DNA from: Planctomyces sp.
Lineage (GTDB): Bacteria > Planctomycetota > Planctomycetia > Planctomycetales > Planctomycetaceae
Assembly: GCA_016795105.1 (NCBI GenBank)
Contig: JAEUIH010000010.1
Span: forward strand, 125,895-189,894
DNA: 64,000 nucleotides
Direction: 5' to 3'
Shown here: positions 35,622-43,913 of the stretch, piece after piece
Layout of the letters: each line of letters starts with the position of its first letter
How positions within the stretch are numbered: position 1 is the stretch's first letter
Position numbers and translations under genes: made by a program
Notes under the pieces: generated by a model
Databases searched by the model: none
The model's input: only the letters and a program-made list of their open reading frames with translations
Told to the model about the DNA's origin: nothing

Positions 35622-37088
35622 ATGAATATCGGCACGGTTCAAAGTAATCCAGTGACACCCCAGTTTCTTCAAAGACTCGCGGCAATTGTCGGTCCGGAAC
35701 GGCTGCTGGATTCGATTGATGAATTGCTGGTGTATGAGTGCGACGGCTATGTGGTTGAGAAGACGGTGCCTGATGTTGTGGTATTCCCGACATCTGCAGA
35801 AGAGGTGAGCCGGATTGTCAGGGAGTGTGTTCGTTTCGGCATTCCGTTTGTACCGCGAGGAGCCGGCACGAGTCTGGCAGGCGGATGCCTGCCGGTTGGT
35901 GGCGGAGTGATGATTTCGCTTACGAAAATGAATCGCATTGTTGAGATCAACGTTCGGGATCGGTACGCCGTAGTTGAGCCGGGTGTTGTGAATGTGCGGT
36001 TGACGAGAGCCCTTGCCGGAAGTGGCTTTCACTATGCGCCAGATCCTTCAAGTCAGGGGGCATGCACAATTGGTGGCAACGTCGCTACGAACTCCGGAGG
36101 TCCTCATACATTGAAGTATGGTGTCACCGTCAACCATATTCTGGGCGTTGAATACGTCAATCCGCTGGGAGAAATTGTTCAGTTTGGAGGCCCCTGTGGA
36201 CGCGGTGATGAACTTGATCTGACCGGCTTGTTTGTCGGCAGCGAAGGCACGTTTGGTGTCGTTACAAAAGTCTGGGTATCGATTACTCGGGATCCTGCGG
36301 CCTACCGAACGATGCTCGCAATCTTTGAAACAGTGGATGTCGCAACACGAGCAATCAGCAACGTGATTGGTGCCGGAATTGTACCGGCCGCGCTGGAGAT
36401 GATGGATCAGGGAATTGTTGGAGCCCTCGAAGCGGCCTACAAGTTTGGATTCCCTCTCGACGCAGGCGCCGTACTGCTGATTGAAGTCGATGGACTGGCA
36501 TGTGCTGTAGACGATGAGGCACAGCTAATCACAAAGATCTGCCTCGAAACCGGGGCCCGTGAAGTGCGATTGTCAAAGACGGAAGAAGAACGTGCTCTGT
36601 TGTGGAAATGCAGAAAGCAGGCGTTCGGAGCAATCGGTCGGCTAAGCCCAAGTTATTGCACACAGGACGGCGTCGTGCCTCGAACTCGGTTGCCTGAAAT
36701 CCTGACAGCGATCATCGACATTGGTGCGCGATACCAGTTGCGAATCGTGAACGTATTTCATGCGGGCGACGGAAACATACATCCGATTTTGCTGTTCGAT
36801 GAACGCGACGCTGAACAGGTGAAGCGTGTGATGGAAGCCAGCGAAGAGATTCTGAATACCTGTATCGATCTTGGCGGGAGCGTCACAGGCGAACACGGAA
36901 TCGGAGTGGAGAAGATCAGTTTTATGAAGCGACTCTTTACCCCGGAAGACCTCGCAGTGATGGAAGCCGTCCGTGACGTCTTCAATCCCAAAGGACTGTG
37001 CAGTCCCGCGAAGATGCTTCCCACTGCTGGTGGATGTGGAACAGAAACGCCGGCGCTGAAGCACCCAGGCCGCAAAGCCGCAATGTAA
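35622..37088 (+). CDS. FAD-linked oxidase, glycolate oxidase GlcD type
   Basis: 488 residues from the ATG at 35622, with AGGTGG at 35609-35614; an in-frame TTG at 35586 is unlikely. FAD_binding_4 domain: 'VPRGAGTSLAGGCLPVGGGV' and 'GACTIGGNVATNSGGPHTLK'. C-terminal FAD oxidase domain: 'RIVNVFHAGDGNIHPILLFD' and 'GGSVTGEHGIGVEKISFMK'. These are the GlcD/D-lactate dehydrogenase signatures. The enzyme oxidises a 2-hydroxyacid (glycolate or D-lactate probable) to the 2-oxoacid. glcE and glcF partners are not adjacent, so substrate and electron acceptor are uncertain. Confidence 0.92.
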   Translation: MNIGTVQSNPVTPQFLQRLAAIVGPERLLDSIDELLVYECDGYVVEKTVPDVVVFPTSAEEVSRIVRECVRFGIPFVPRGAGTSLAGGCLPVGGGVMISLTKMNRIVEINVRDRYAVVEPGVVNVRLTRALAGSGFHYAPDPSSQGACTIGGNVATNSGGPHTLKYGVTVNHILGVEYVNPLGEIVQFGGPCGRGDELDLTGLFVGSEGTFGVVTKVWVSITRDPAAYRTMLAIFETVDVATRAISNVIGAGIVPAALEMMDQGIVGALEAAYKFGFPLDAGAVLLIEVDGLACAVDDEAQLITKICLETGAREVRLSKTEEERALLWKCRKQAFGAIGRLSPSYCTQDGVVPRTRLPEILTAIIDIGARYQLRIVNVFHAGDGNIHPILLFDERDAEQVKRVMEASEEILNTCIDLGGSVTGEHGIGVEKISFMKRLFTPEDLAVMEAVRDVFNPKGLCSPAKMLPTAGGCGTETPALKHPGRKAAM

Positions 37089-37284
37089 GTTCAAGTCCAC
37101 TTTGCGCCGCGAATGCCCAATGTTGCCGACGACTCCGCGGATCGGCTGTCTCACAAACCGGAAATGGCTGACAAATCAGAATCCCTCCCTTTGATGTGTC
37201 AACGGTGAACGCGTATCCTGAAGGGGTGGAGAGCGAAGCGATGTGAATTCATGATTCGGGTAGTTTACCCGCACTGTTGTGATC

Positions 37285-37998
37285 ATGGAACTTCGACGAA
37301 ATCGAGCTGCAAAATTGCTGAAACGCGGCCTATCGGGGCTGTCGTTGGTTTCGTTGCTGCTTTTTTCCATTGTCCCTCTGCCAATGCTGGTGCCAACCGA
37401 ACCACATAGTGGCAAGGACCTAAGCGTTCCATTTGCCTGCATGTACAGCAAGTGTGGCTGTCGATCTGCAGCTCAGTGTGCGAAGAGCTGCTGTTGCTCA
37501 AAAGCTCTTCGGAAAATGGAATCGAAAGCCGCCAGTGAAGTCAATAGCCCCGATTCCGGCGAACTCAGAGACGCTCAGGTTGAATCAAGCCTGGAATTGT
37601 GCAGCATGCCAGGCAGTAACCGGCAGATGGACCAAATACAAGTCTCATCAGAAGATCGGCCCGCAGCAGAAGGGGGGCGCGAAACAGGAGGCCGGCCTGC
37701 GCCAGAAGATCGACTTTCTTCGAGTAAACAGTCGCTGTCTTCGAGTAGCCAGTGGGACGATTCGCCCAAAACAGAGACTTCGTTTGAAGTCAAATGGGTC
37801 CGAGGGCCGGCATTCTCCGCGTGCCATGGTCAACCATCGATGTGGCTGTGCCAGCCGACCAGCGTAATGCCCGTTCACACGGAGTTGATCAGTCGAACGA
37901 CAATCGTCCGGGAAATGTGTTTGATTGAATCGGAACGGTTGAGTGTGACTGAGGCCTTGCCACCTGTTCCGCCACCAAAATTGCCTTCCTGTTGCTGA
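37285..37998 (+). CDS. Cys-rich planctomycete protein with signal peptide
   Basis: 237 residues from the ATG at 37285; a GTG two codons earlier is also in frame. There is an N-terminal hydrophobic segment ('SGLSLVSLLLFSIVPLPML'), then a Cys-rich motif, 'PFACMYSKCGCRSAAQCAKS' followed by CCC, which I recognise as recurring in otherwise uncharacterised planctomycete proteins ('CGCrSAeQCwrSCCC'). A Ser-rich, low-complexity middle section and a C-terminal 'PPVPPPKLPSCC' follow. The Cys pattern suggests metal or haem binding outside the cytoplasm. It directly precedes the DUF1559 gene (188-base gap). No function can be stated. Confidence 0.65.
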   Translation: MELRRNRAAKLLKRGLSGLSLVSLLLFSIVPLPMLVPTEPHSGKDLSVPFACMYSKCGCRSAAQCAKSCCCSKALRKMESKAASEVNSPDSGELRDAQVESSLELCSMPGSNRQMDQIQVSSEDRPAAEGGRETGGRPAPEDRLSSSKQSLSSSSQWDDSPKTETSFEVKWVRGPAFSACHGQPSMWLCQPTSVMPVHTELISRTTIVREMCLIESERLSVTEALPPVPPPKLPSCC

Positions 37999-38186
37999 GT
38001 TTCTTTTTCGGTCAGGACAGCATTCGCTGCTCGAGCGGTCGTCTCTCAATCTTCCCGATAGCGGAGTGATTGCATGTAGGCCACTGGCTCGGCATTGACG
38101 CTTGCTGCACATGGAACGATGCCCGTTCGTGCATCGATTTCGGCGGATTTGCTACTACTTCTCAGACTACAGGAAAAGGTGGAATT

Positions 38187-39269
38187 GTGCGCAGTTTAAA
38201 GACTCGAAGTCGGCGTGGGTTTACGCTGATCGAACTTCTTGTTGTGATCGCCATTATTGCGATTCTGATTGCATTGCTGTTGCCCGCTGTTCAGCAGGCA
38301 CGCGAGGCAGCTCGCAGAACACAATGCAAAAACAATCTGAAACAAATTGGACTTGCTCTCCATAACTACGAAGGAACGACCGGCTTGCTGCCTTCGATGT
38401 ACTCATCGAATACAGCCAACAGTGGCAACTTTTCGGTTCAGGCTCAGTTGCTACCATACATGGAGCAGGCGAATCTGCACAACCTGATCAATTTCAACAT
38501 CAAGTTGCAGATTGGCTGCTGCCCGGGGGACGTCAATCCACCACTCGTCGCAGCTGCTGCAACCGTGTTGCCGGTCTTTCAGTGTCCCAGCGATCCTGGT
38601 CCTCACACGTTTCAGATCAAGTCCGGAACAACAGGAGGCGCTACAGGACAGATCTTTACGTATGCGGGTACGAACTACCACATCAATGCCGGCACCGCTG
38701 TAGGGAAGCTCTATGATACTCGATTGCCCTCAGACGGAATTCTGTGGACAAACAGTCGCGTCGGTTTTCGAGACATCACCGACGGACTGAGCAACACCTG
38801 TGCGTTCGCTGAATCTGTGATGGGTCTGCAAAGTCAAACTGTTGCCGCACCAACAAATCGCAATGAACGACGCAGAAGCTACATCAACGTCGCGTGCGTG
38901 TGGTCATCAAGTACCGTCCCTCCAACAACTCCGGGACTTGCCAATGGCTACACCACGCCCTGGGATCCGGCCGGATTTGAAGCGATGACAGTTGCCATCA
39001 GCCGAGGATGGGCCGGACAGCGAGGCGCCGGATGGATCCATGGTCGTGAGTATTGGACCGCCTACAACCATTATCATCCACCAAACAGCCTGATTCCCGA
39101 CATGGGAACCTGTGGCAACGGGATCTTTGGGTCTCGAAGCGAGCATACCGGTGGCATCCAGACAGTGTTGTGCGACGGCGGCGTACGATTCATCAGTGAC
39201 AACATCGATTTGACGATGTGGAGAGCACTTGGAACTCGTGCAGGCGGTGAGGTGCTGGGTGAATTCTAG
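38187..39269 (+). CDS. DUF1559 prepilin-like protein (type II pseudopilin signal)
   Basis: 360 residues from a GTG at 38187, chosen because AAGGTGG (38178-38184) precedes it and the prepilin motif '[20 protein letters not shown]' then starts after about 10 residues. The glycine before FTLIELL is the prepilin peptidase site. The C-terminal domain is DUF1559 (SBP_bac_10): '[20 protein letters not shown]', '[13 protein letters not shown]', 'FQCPSDPG', '[16 protein letters not shown]', '[20 protein letters not shown]'. These proteins are highly amplified in planctomycetes and thought to form surface pili. First of a four-gene operon with a lipoprotein, PQQ and cytochrome genes. Confidence 0.92.
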   Translation: MRSLKTRSRRGFTLIELLVVIAIIAILIALLLPAVQQAREAARRTQCKNNLKQIGLALHNYEGTTGLLPSMYSSNTANSGNFSVQAQLLPYMEQANLHNLINFNIKLQIGCCPGDVNPPLVAAAATVLPVFQCPSDPGPHTFQIKSGTTGGATGQIFTYAGTNYHINAGTAVGKLYDTRLPSDGILWTNSRVGFRDITDGLSNTCAFAESVMGLQSQTVAAPTNRNERRRSYINVACVWSSSTVPPTTPGLANGYTTPWDPAGFEAMTVAISRGWAGQRGAGWIHGREYWTAYNHYHPPNSLIPDMGTCGNGIFGSRSEHTGGIQTVLCDGGVRFISDNIDLTMWRALGTRAGGEVLGEF

Positions 39270-39276
39270 AAGTCGA

Positions 39277-39672
39277 ATGACCTCACTTGTGTTCGCAATC
39301 GCAACTCTGATCGGCTGCGGTCAAAACGCAGCCGATCAGGATGGTGGTACGATTGGAATTCTTCGATTTGGAACAGAGACGGTTGGTGACATCTGTGTGG
39401 TCGTCCATAAACAGGATGCCTCCGGATTTCAACAAATTGGCTATGGGACAACACTGGCATCGGGAACGTTTTCACTGGTTACAACCGGAGGCGCCGAGCC
39501 TCTGGTTTTGGAACCAGGCGAATACGCTTTTACTCTCGAATCGCTCGGCCCTCAGATTCCGTTCCCGGCTGAGTTCCTCTCGCCCGAGAAGTCGCCATTG
39601 AAAGCCACCTGGAGCGACGAATCGTCTCTGATTGATCTGGAAGCGCCCGAGAAACTGATTTCCGGGCTCTGA
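39277..39672 (+). CDS. Small lipoprotein following the DUF1559 gene
   Basis: 131 residues from the ATG at 39277, seven bases after the DUF1559 stop. The signal peptide ends in a lipobox (MTSLVFAIATLIGC). The rest is a single small beta domain ('TLASGTFSLVTTGGAEPLVL', 'LEPGEYAFTLESLGPQIPF'), reminiscent of the carboxypeptidase-regulatory-like lipoproteins that usually accompany DUF1559 genes in planctomycetes. Presumably an envelope partner of the pilin-like protein; specific function unknown. Confidence 0.8.
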   Translation: MTSLVFAIATLIGCGQNAADQDGGTIGILRFGTETVGDICVVVHKQDASGFQQIGYGTTLASGTFSLVTTGGAEPLVLEPGEYAFTLESLGPQIPFPAEFLSPEKSPLKATWSDESSLIDLEAPEKLISGL

Positions 39673-39708
39673 TCTCAAACTCATCTCCGTTTGTATGGAT
39701 AACTAAGC

Positions 39709-41238
39709 ATGATAAAGTCAGTCTGGGTTTTATATGTGCTGTGCGCTCTGTTCACACTGCCTGGTGGAGAAGAACAGGAACAGAACAGTTGGCCTGCGTT
39801 CCTTGGCCAGGGGGCTTCAGAGGTTGACCCCGCATCCGTTCCCGTCGAATGGTCTTTTGACCGGAACGTGGCCTGGAAGATTCAGTTGCCCGGCAAAGGA
39901 CAGTCGAGCCCCGTGATTCAGGGGAATCGAGTTTATGCCACGTCAATTGATGGATCGATGAAAGATCGTTGCCATGTCACCTGTATCGATCTGACGACTG
40001 GCGCTTTGTTGTGGGACTTTGTGCAGGAGTCTTCTCAGCCCGTTCGCAGTAACTACTTTCAGAGTCGTTCAGCTCCAACTCCGGTTGTGGATGCTCAGGG
40101 AGTCTACGCATTCTTTGAAACCGGGAATTTAGTTGCTATTGGCCACGATGGTAAAGAGATGTGGTCACGTTCATTAACGGAAGAATTCGGAGCCTTCGAA
40201 TCCACGATTGGCCTTGCAGCATCACCGATCGTGTGGAAGGGCTCTTTGATTCTGCTGGTTGACCATGAAGGCCCTTCCTATCTGCTGGCGGTAGATCGTA
40301 AGACCGGAACCACACTCTGGAAGACCGATCGCGACAGTCGCACAAGCTATGCAACTCCATCAGTTGTTTCGGTCGAAGGCGAAGATCACATCGTTTGCAG
40401 TTCATCAGGCAGTGTGGAAGGATATCACCCTGAGACTGGTGAAACGCTGTGGACACTGGAAGATATTGTTGGAGGTAATCGAGCTACGACACCACTTCCG
40501 GTCGGACCGGGACGATTTGTGATCAGTGCAAGTCCCGGCATGCACAACGAAAATGAAGGGGAAGCTCGTAAGTCGAACGGAGTTGTTTCAGTTGTACGTG
40601 AAGGCGATGGATTCAAAGCAAGCGTCGTCTGGAGAACCGAAGAAGCTATGCCAGCCTTCAATACTCCAACATTTCACCAGGGCCTGGCGTACTGGGTGAA
40701 CCGAGCCGGCGTTGTGTTCTGCTACAATGCTGAGACCGGTGAGAAGCACTATGCGAAGAGAATTCAGCAGGGCTGCTGGGCGTCACCAGTCGCAGTTGGC
40801 GATCGAGTGTATGTGTTTGGGAAGGATGGACTGACGTCGGTGCTCGCAGCAGGCCCGGAGTTTAAGCTCCTCGCCGAAAATCAGCTCTGGAATCCTGATG
40901 AAGTTCCCGCAGAATCAGTTGCCCGAAACAGAGCTGCTGGACGACCGGAAGGTGAGCGCCCAGCTGGCGGAAGACCTCAGGGCGGCGGCCCAGGCAGTGC
41001 TGGCGGCCCAGGCGGTGCTGGTGGCCCAGGCAGTGCTGGCGGCCCAGGCGGTGCTGGTGGCCCAGGCGGTGCTGGTGGCGGAAATTACGATGAGCAGACG
41101 ATGGCTCAGGGTGAGAATCGCTTTGCGGATCCGGTACAATATGGCGTTGCTTTCGTGAACGGCGGTATCGTGATTCGAACGGGTGAAATGGTGTACTGTG
41201 TCCGAAATTCTGCTGTTGCAGCGGGAGGTGGTGAATGA
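39709..41238 (+). CDS. Secreted PQQ-like beta-propeller protein with Gly-rich insert
   Basis: 509 residues with a short signal peptide. Propeller repeats of the PQQ/BamB type are visible ('NVAWKIQLPGKGQSSPVIQG', 'TSIDGSMKDRCHVTCIDLTT', 'GPSYLLAVDRKTGTTLWKTD', 'VEGYHPETGETLWTLEDIVG', 'VFCYNAETGEKHY'). Near residue 410-460 a Gly/Pro/Ala tract of repeating GGPGSAGGPGGAG units interrupts the last blades; the DNA there is an imperfect tandem repeat (about 40983-41080). The family is widespread in planctomycetes; cofactor binding is not certain. Stop overlaps the next gene by four bases (ATGA). Confidence 0.85.
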   Translation: MIKSVWVLYVLCALFTLPGGEEQEQNSWPAFLGQGASEVDPASVPVEWSFDRNVAWKIQLPGKGQSSPVIQGNRVYATSIDGSMKDRCHVTCIDLTTGALLWDFVQESSQPVRSNYFQSRSAPTPVVDAQGVYAFFETGNLVAIGHDGKEMWSRSLTEEFGAFESTIGLAASPIVWKGSLILLVDHEGPSYLLAVDRKTGTTLWKTDRDSRTSYATPSVVSVEGEDHIVCSSSGSVEGYHPETGETLWTLEDIVGGNRATTPLPVGPGRFVISASPGMHNENEGEARKSNGVVSVVREGDGFKASVVWRTEEAMPAFNTPTFHQGLAYWVNRAGVVFCYNAETGEKHYAKRIQQGCWASPVAVGDRVYVFGKDGLTSVLAAGPEFKLLAENQLWNPDEVPAESVARNRAAGRPEGERPAGGRPQGGGPGSAGGPGGAGGPGSAGGPGGAGGPGGAGGGNYDEQTMAQGENRFADPVQYGVAFVNGGIVIRTGEMVYCVRNSAVAAGGGE

Positions 41239-42503
41239 GGTTTTCTCTGCTGGTCGCGGCATCATTGATATACTCCATCTGCAGTCTTGTCGGTTCTGCT
41301 GAGGCATTTGCTCAGCGAGTCAACTACGAAGAAGCTCCGATCAATTACAGCGTTTCGAAGCCATCGAATCGAATTTCAGAGCTTCAGAGTATGCTTGACT
41401 CCGGAGAAACGCCGCTGCGGTTTGAAGGGAGTCAGGGTTATCTTGGATCTCTGCTGGCACATCTGCAGATTCCAGTATCATCACAGGTACTGGTGATGTC
41501 GCGGACCAGTTTGCAGGACAACCACATTTCACCAAAGACGCCGCGAGCCATCTATTTCTCAGATGAGCTTCACCTTGGCTACGTCCAGGGTGGGCTCATC
41601 GAGATTGCTGCTCACGATCCGGCACTGGGCATGGTGTTCTATACGATGGAGAACACTGAGGGCTCGCCAGTTTTGAAGCGCCAGACAAATTCGTGCCTGA
41701 CGTGTCACGGGGCGGCTCGAACAAAGAATGTCCCCGGGCTGATGGTGCGATCCGTTTACCCGGATCCGAATGGTCACCCCGTGGTGGCAGCTGGAAGTTT
41801 TGTGTCAACACATCGAAGTCCGCTCAAGCAGCGCTGGGGTGGATGGTATGTGACAGGGACTCATGGGGATCAGGAGCATCTTGGAAACTTTCTCCTCGCG
41901 GAACCGAAGAAGCCGAAGACGATCAACAACGAGGCGGGACACAATTTGATGTCGCTTGAAGGACGATTCGACACAACTGCTTACCTTTCATCCCACAGTG
42001 ACATTGTGGCTCTTATGGTTCTGGAGCACCAGGCGGATGTCTACAACATCCTGACACAGGCTCGCTTTGATATTCGTTACGGCCTGTTCCTGCGCGAACA
42101 GGCCGGCAGCGATCCGGCAGCTCTCAAGGCCGCCGATGAATCAATGACTGAACGACTCAAAAAGAGCAGCGAGCAGATTGTCCGAGCATTTCTGTTCTGC
42201 GAAGAAGCTCCGCTGACAGCTCCAATCGCAGGCACGTCTACGTTTGCTGCGGACTTCACCGCTTTAGGAATCAGGGATCCGAAAGGAAGGAGCCTCCGTG
42301 ACTTCGATCTGAAGACTCGGATGTTTAAGTACCCGTGCAGTTATCTCATCGAAACAGACGTCTTTCATTCGCTTCCAACAGAACTGAAAGACGCTGTCAA
42401 ACTCCGACTTCTCGAAGTACTGAAGGCTTCAGAGGTTCCGAAAGAGTATCAACATCTCACCCCCGAGACCCGCACATCCATCTTAGAGATCCTCAAATTG
42501 TAG
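41235..42503 (+). CDS. Exported protein with a single c-type haem motif
   Basis: 422 residues with a signal peptide (LLVAASLIYSICSLVGSAEA). One CxxCH haem site lies in 'TNSCLTCHGAARTKNVPGL', near residue 155. Other conserved-looking stretches are 'PRAIYFSDELHLGYVQGG' and 'RWGGWYVTGTHGDQEHLGN', where His residues could give an axial ligand. I recognise similar planctomycete and verrucomicrobial proteins but know no assigned function; probably periplasmic electron transfer. Translationally coupled to the PQQ gene (ATGA overlap). Its TAG stop is the TAG of the first unit of repeat array 2. Confidence 0.75.
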   Translation: MRFSLLVAASLIYSICSLVGSAEAFAQRVNYEEAPINYSVSKPSNRISELQSMLDSGETPLRFEGSQGYLGSLLAHLQIPVSSQVLVMSRTSLQDNHISPKTPRAIYFSDELHLGYVQGGLIEIAAHDPALGMVFYTMENTEGSPVLKRQTNSCLTCHGAARTKNVPGLMVRSVYPDPNGHPVVAAGSFVSTHRSPLKQRWGGWYVTGTHGDQEHLGNFLLAEPKKPKTINNEAGHNLMSLEGRFDTTAYLSSHSDIVALMVLEHQADVYNILTQARFDIRYGLFLREQAGSDPAALKAADESMTERLKKSSEQIVRAFLFCEEAPLTAPIAGTSTFAADFTALGIRDPKGRSLRDFDLKTRMFKYPCSYLIETDVFHSLPTELKDAVKLRLLEVLKASEVPKEYQHLTPETRTSILEILKL

Positions 42504-42752
42504 GATGGGCATTCCTGCCCGTCGCAAATGTAGGATGGGCATTCCTGCCCGTCACAAATGTAGGATGGGCATTCCTGCCCGTCACAAATGTAGGATGGGC
42601 ATTCCTGCCCGTCCACGCGCTGGTTCGAGTGCTGCCGCGGCGCAGGGGTGGCTCGGGCAGGAATGCCCAAGCTACATTTGGCAGGGGTGGCTCGGGCAGG
42701 AATGCCCAAGCTACATTTGGCAGGGGTGGCTCGGGCAGGAATGCCCGAGCTA
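42500..42752. repeat. Dispersed hairpin-repeat array 2 (four forward, core, three inverted units)
   Basis: Forward units GTAGGATGGGCATTCCTGCC start at 42500, 42530, 42560 and 42590 (period 30, linker GTCACAAAT). One core (CGCTGGTTCGAGTGCTGCCG then CGGCGCAGG) follows at about 42617-42645. Three inverted units, GCTCGGGCAGGAATGCCC ending GAGCTAC or AAGCTAC, start at 42651, 42690 and 42729 (period 39). The array fills the gap between a plus-strand and a minus-strand gene, whose stop codons lie at its two edges. Confidence 0.92.
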
Positions 42753-42758
42753 CGTCTT

Positions 42759-43799
42759 TTATTTGAGCGTTGGATCAATGATCACTTTCATCATCCCGGG
42801 TTCGCCCTTGTACAGTCGAGCAAACCATTCGGGGCCCTGATCAAGTGGGATTCTTGCGCTGATGAGTGGCTCAACGCGGATTGCACCCTTCTGCAGAAGA
42901 TCGATGCAGGCTGGATACTCGCCCTTTGAAGCACAGGAACCGTATACCGAGAGTTCACGGGTCACGATCAGCTGGAGAGGCATTTCAACATTTGGCGACA
43001 GGTTGCCGATCAGAGTGACTGCTCCGCCTTTTCGAGCACATTGAACGGCGGTTTTGATGGTGGGAGTAGCGCCGACCACTTCCAGAACGACGTCTGCTCC
43101 ACGTCCGCCGGTCAGCTTTTTCACTTCTGCGGGAACATCGACCGCATCTGCCTTCAACCCAACATTTGCACCGAGCTCCCTGGCGATTTTAAGTCGAGTC
43201 TCATCGAGATCGACAGCGATGACCGTCGAACAACCTGCGAGCCGAATTGCCTGAACGACCAGCAAACCGATCATGCCGCTGCCGACGACAACCGCAGTGT
43301 CACCAAGTGAGACGGGGGTGCGATTCGCAGCGTGGACTGCAATTGAGACAGCTTCAATCATTGCCGCGTGCTCAAACGGAAGTCCGGCCGGAATGGGGTA
43401 ACAGATGTGCTGAGGAACGGCGACGAATTCAGCGAACGCACCATGGCGGCGATAATCACCGCAGGAAACCCCCAACACCATGCGATTGTCGCACAGGTTG
43501 ATATCCCCGCGACGACAGAAGAAGCAATGACCGCAGGAGACTGTGGAATCAAACGTCACGCTGTCGCCCACTTTGAACTGTGTGACGGAGTCTCCAACAG
43601 CAGACACAACGCCAGCTGCTTCGTGTCCCATAACCAGAGGAGGAATTCGCCGACCGGTGCTGCCATCGTATCCATGGATATCACTGCCGCAAATTCCACA
43701 TGCTCGCACCTGGACCAGCAAATCATTCGGACCGATCTCCGGCTTTGGGAACTCGGTGACTTCCAGGTTTTTGTATTCTTTCAGCAGCATCGCTTTCAT
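42759..43799 (-). CDS. Zinc-dependent medium-chain alcohol/polyol dehydrogenase
   Basis: 346 residues. Catalytic zinc ligands are in 'RACGICGSDIHGYDG' (Cys) and 'VMGHEAAGVV' (His-Glu); structural zinc is bound by 'CGHCFFCRRGDINLC'. The Rossmann fold is 'AVVVGSGMIGLLVVQAIRLA' with Asp in 'VIAVDLDETRLKIA', indicating NAD(H). Closest general type: L-threonine/sorbitol/galactitol-1-phosphate dehydrogenases; substrate not determinable. The gene ends four bases after the inner edge of repeat array 2 and is convergent with the cytochrome gene. Confidence 0.92.
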   Translation of the reverse strand: MKAMLLKEYKNLEVTEFPKPEIGPNDLLVQVRACGICGSDIHGYDGSTGRRIPPLVMGHEAAGVVSAVGDSVTQFKVGDSVTFDSTVSCGHCFFCRRGDINLCDNRMVLGVSCGDYRRHGAFAEFVAVPQHICYPIPAGLPFEHAAMIEAVSIAVHAANRTPVSLGDTAVVVGSGMIGLLVVQAIRLAGCSTVIAVDLDETRLKIARELGANVGLKADAVDVPAEVKKLTGGRGADVVLEVVGATPTIKTAVQCARKGGAVTLIGNLSPNVEMPLQLIVTRELSVYGSCASKGEYPACIDLLQKGAIRVEPLISARIPLDQGPEWFARLYKGEPGMMKVIIDPTLK

Positions 43800-43913
43800 T
43801 GCAGATCACACAGCCTTTCAGGCTCGTTTAGGGGACTGGCGGAAACGTGTTCAAGTTCGACTTGGAAGTATAACCTGGCGATTCCATGGAAACACGCCTG
43901 CTCAATGAGTGTC

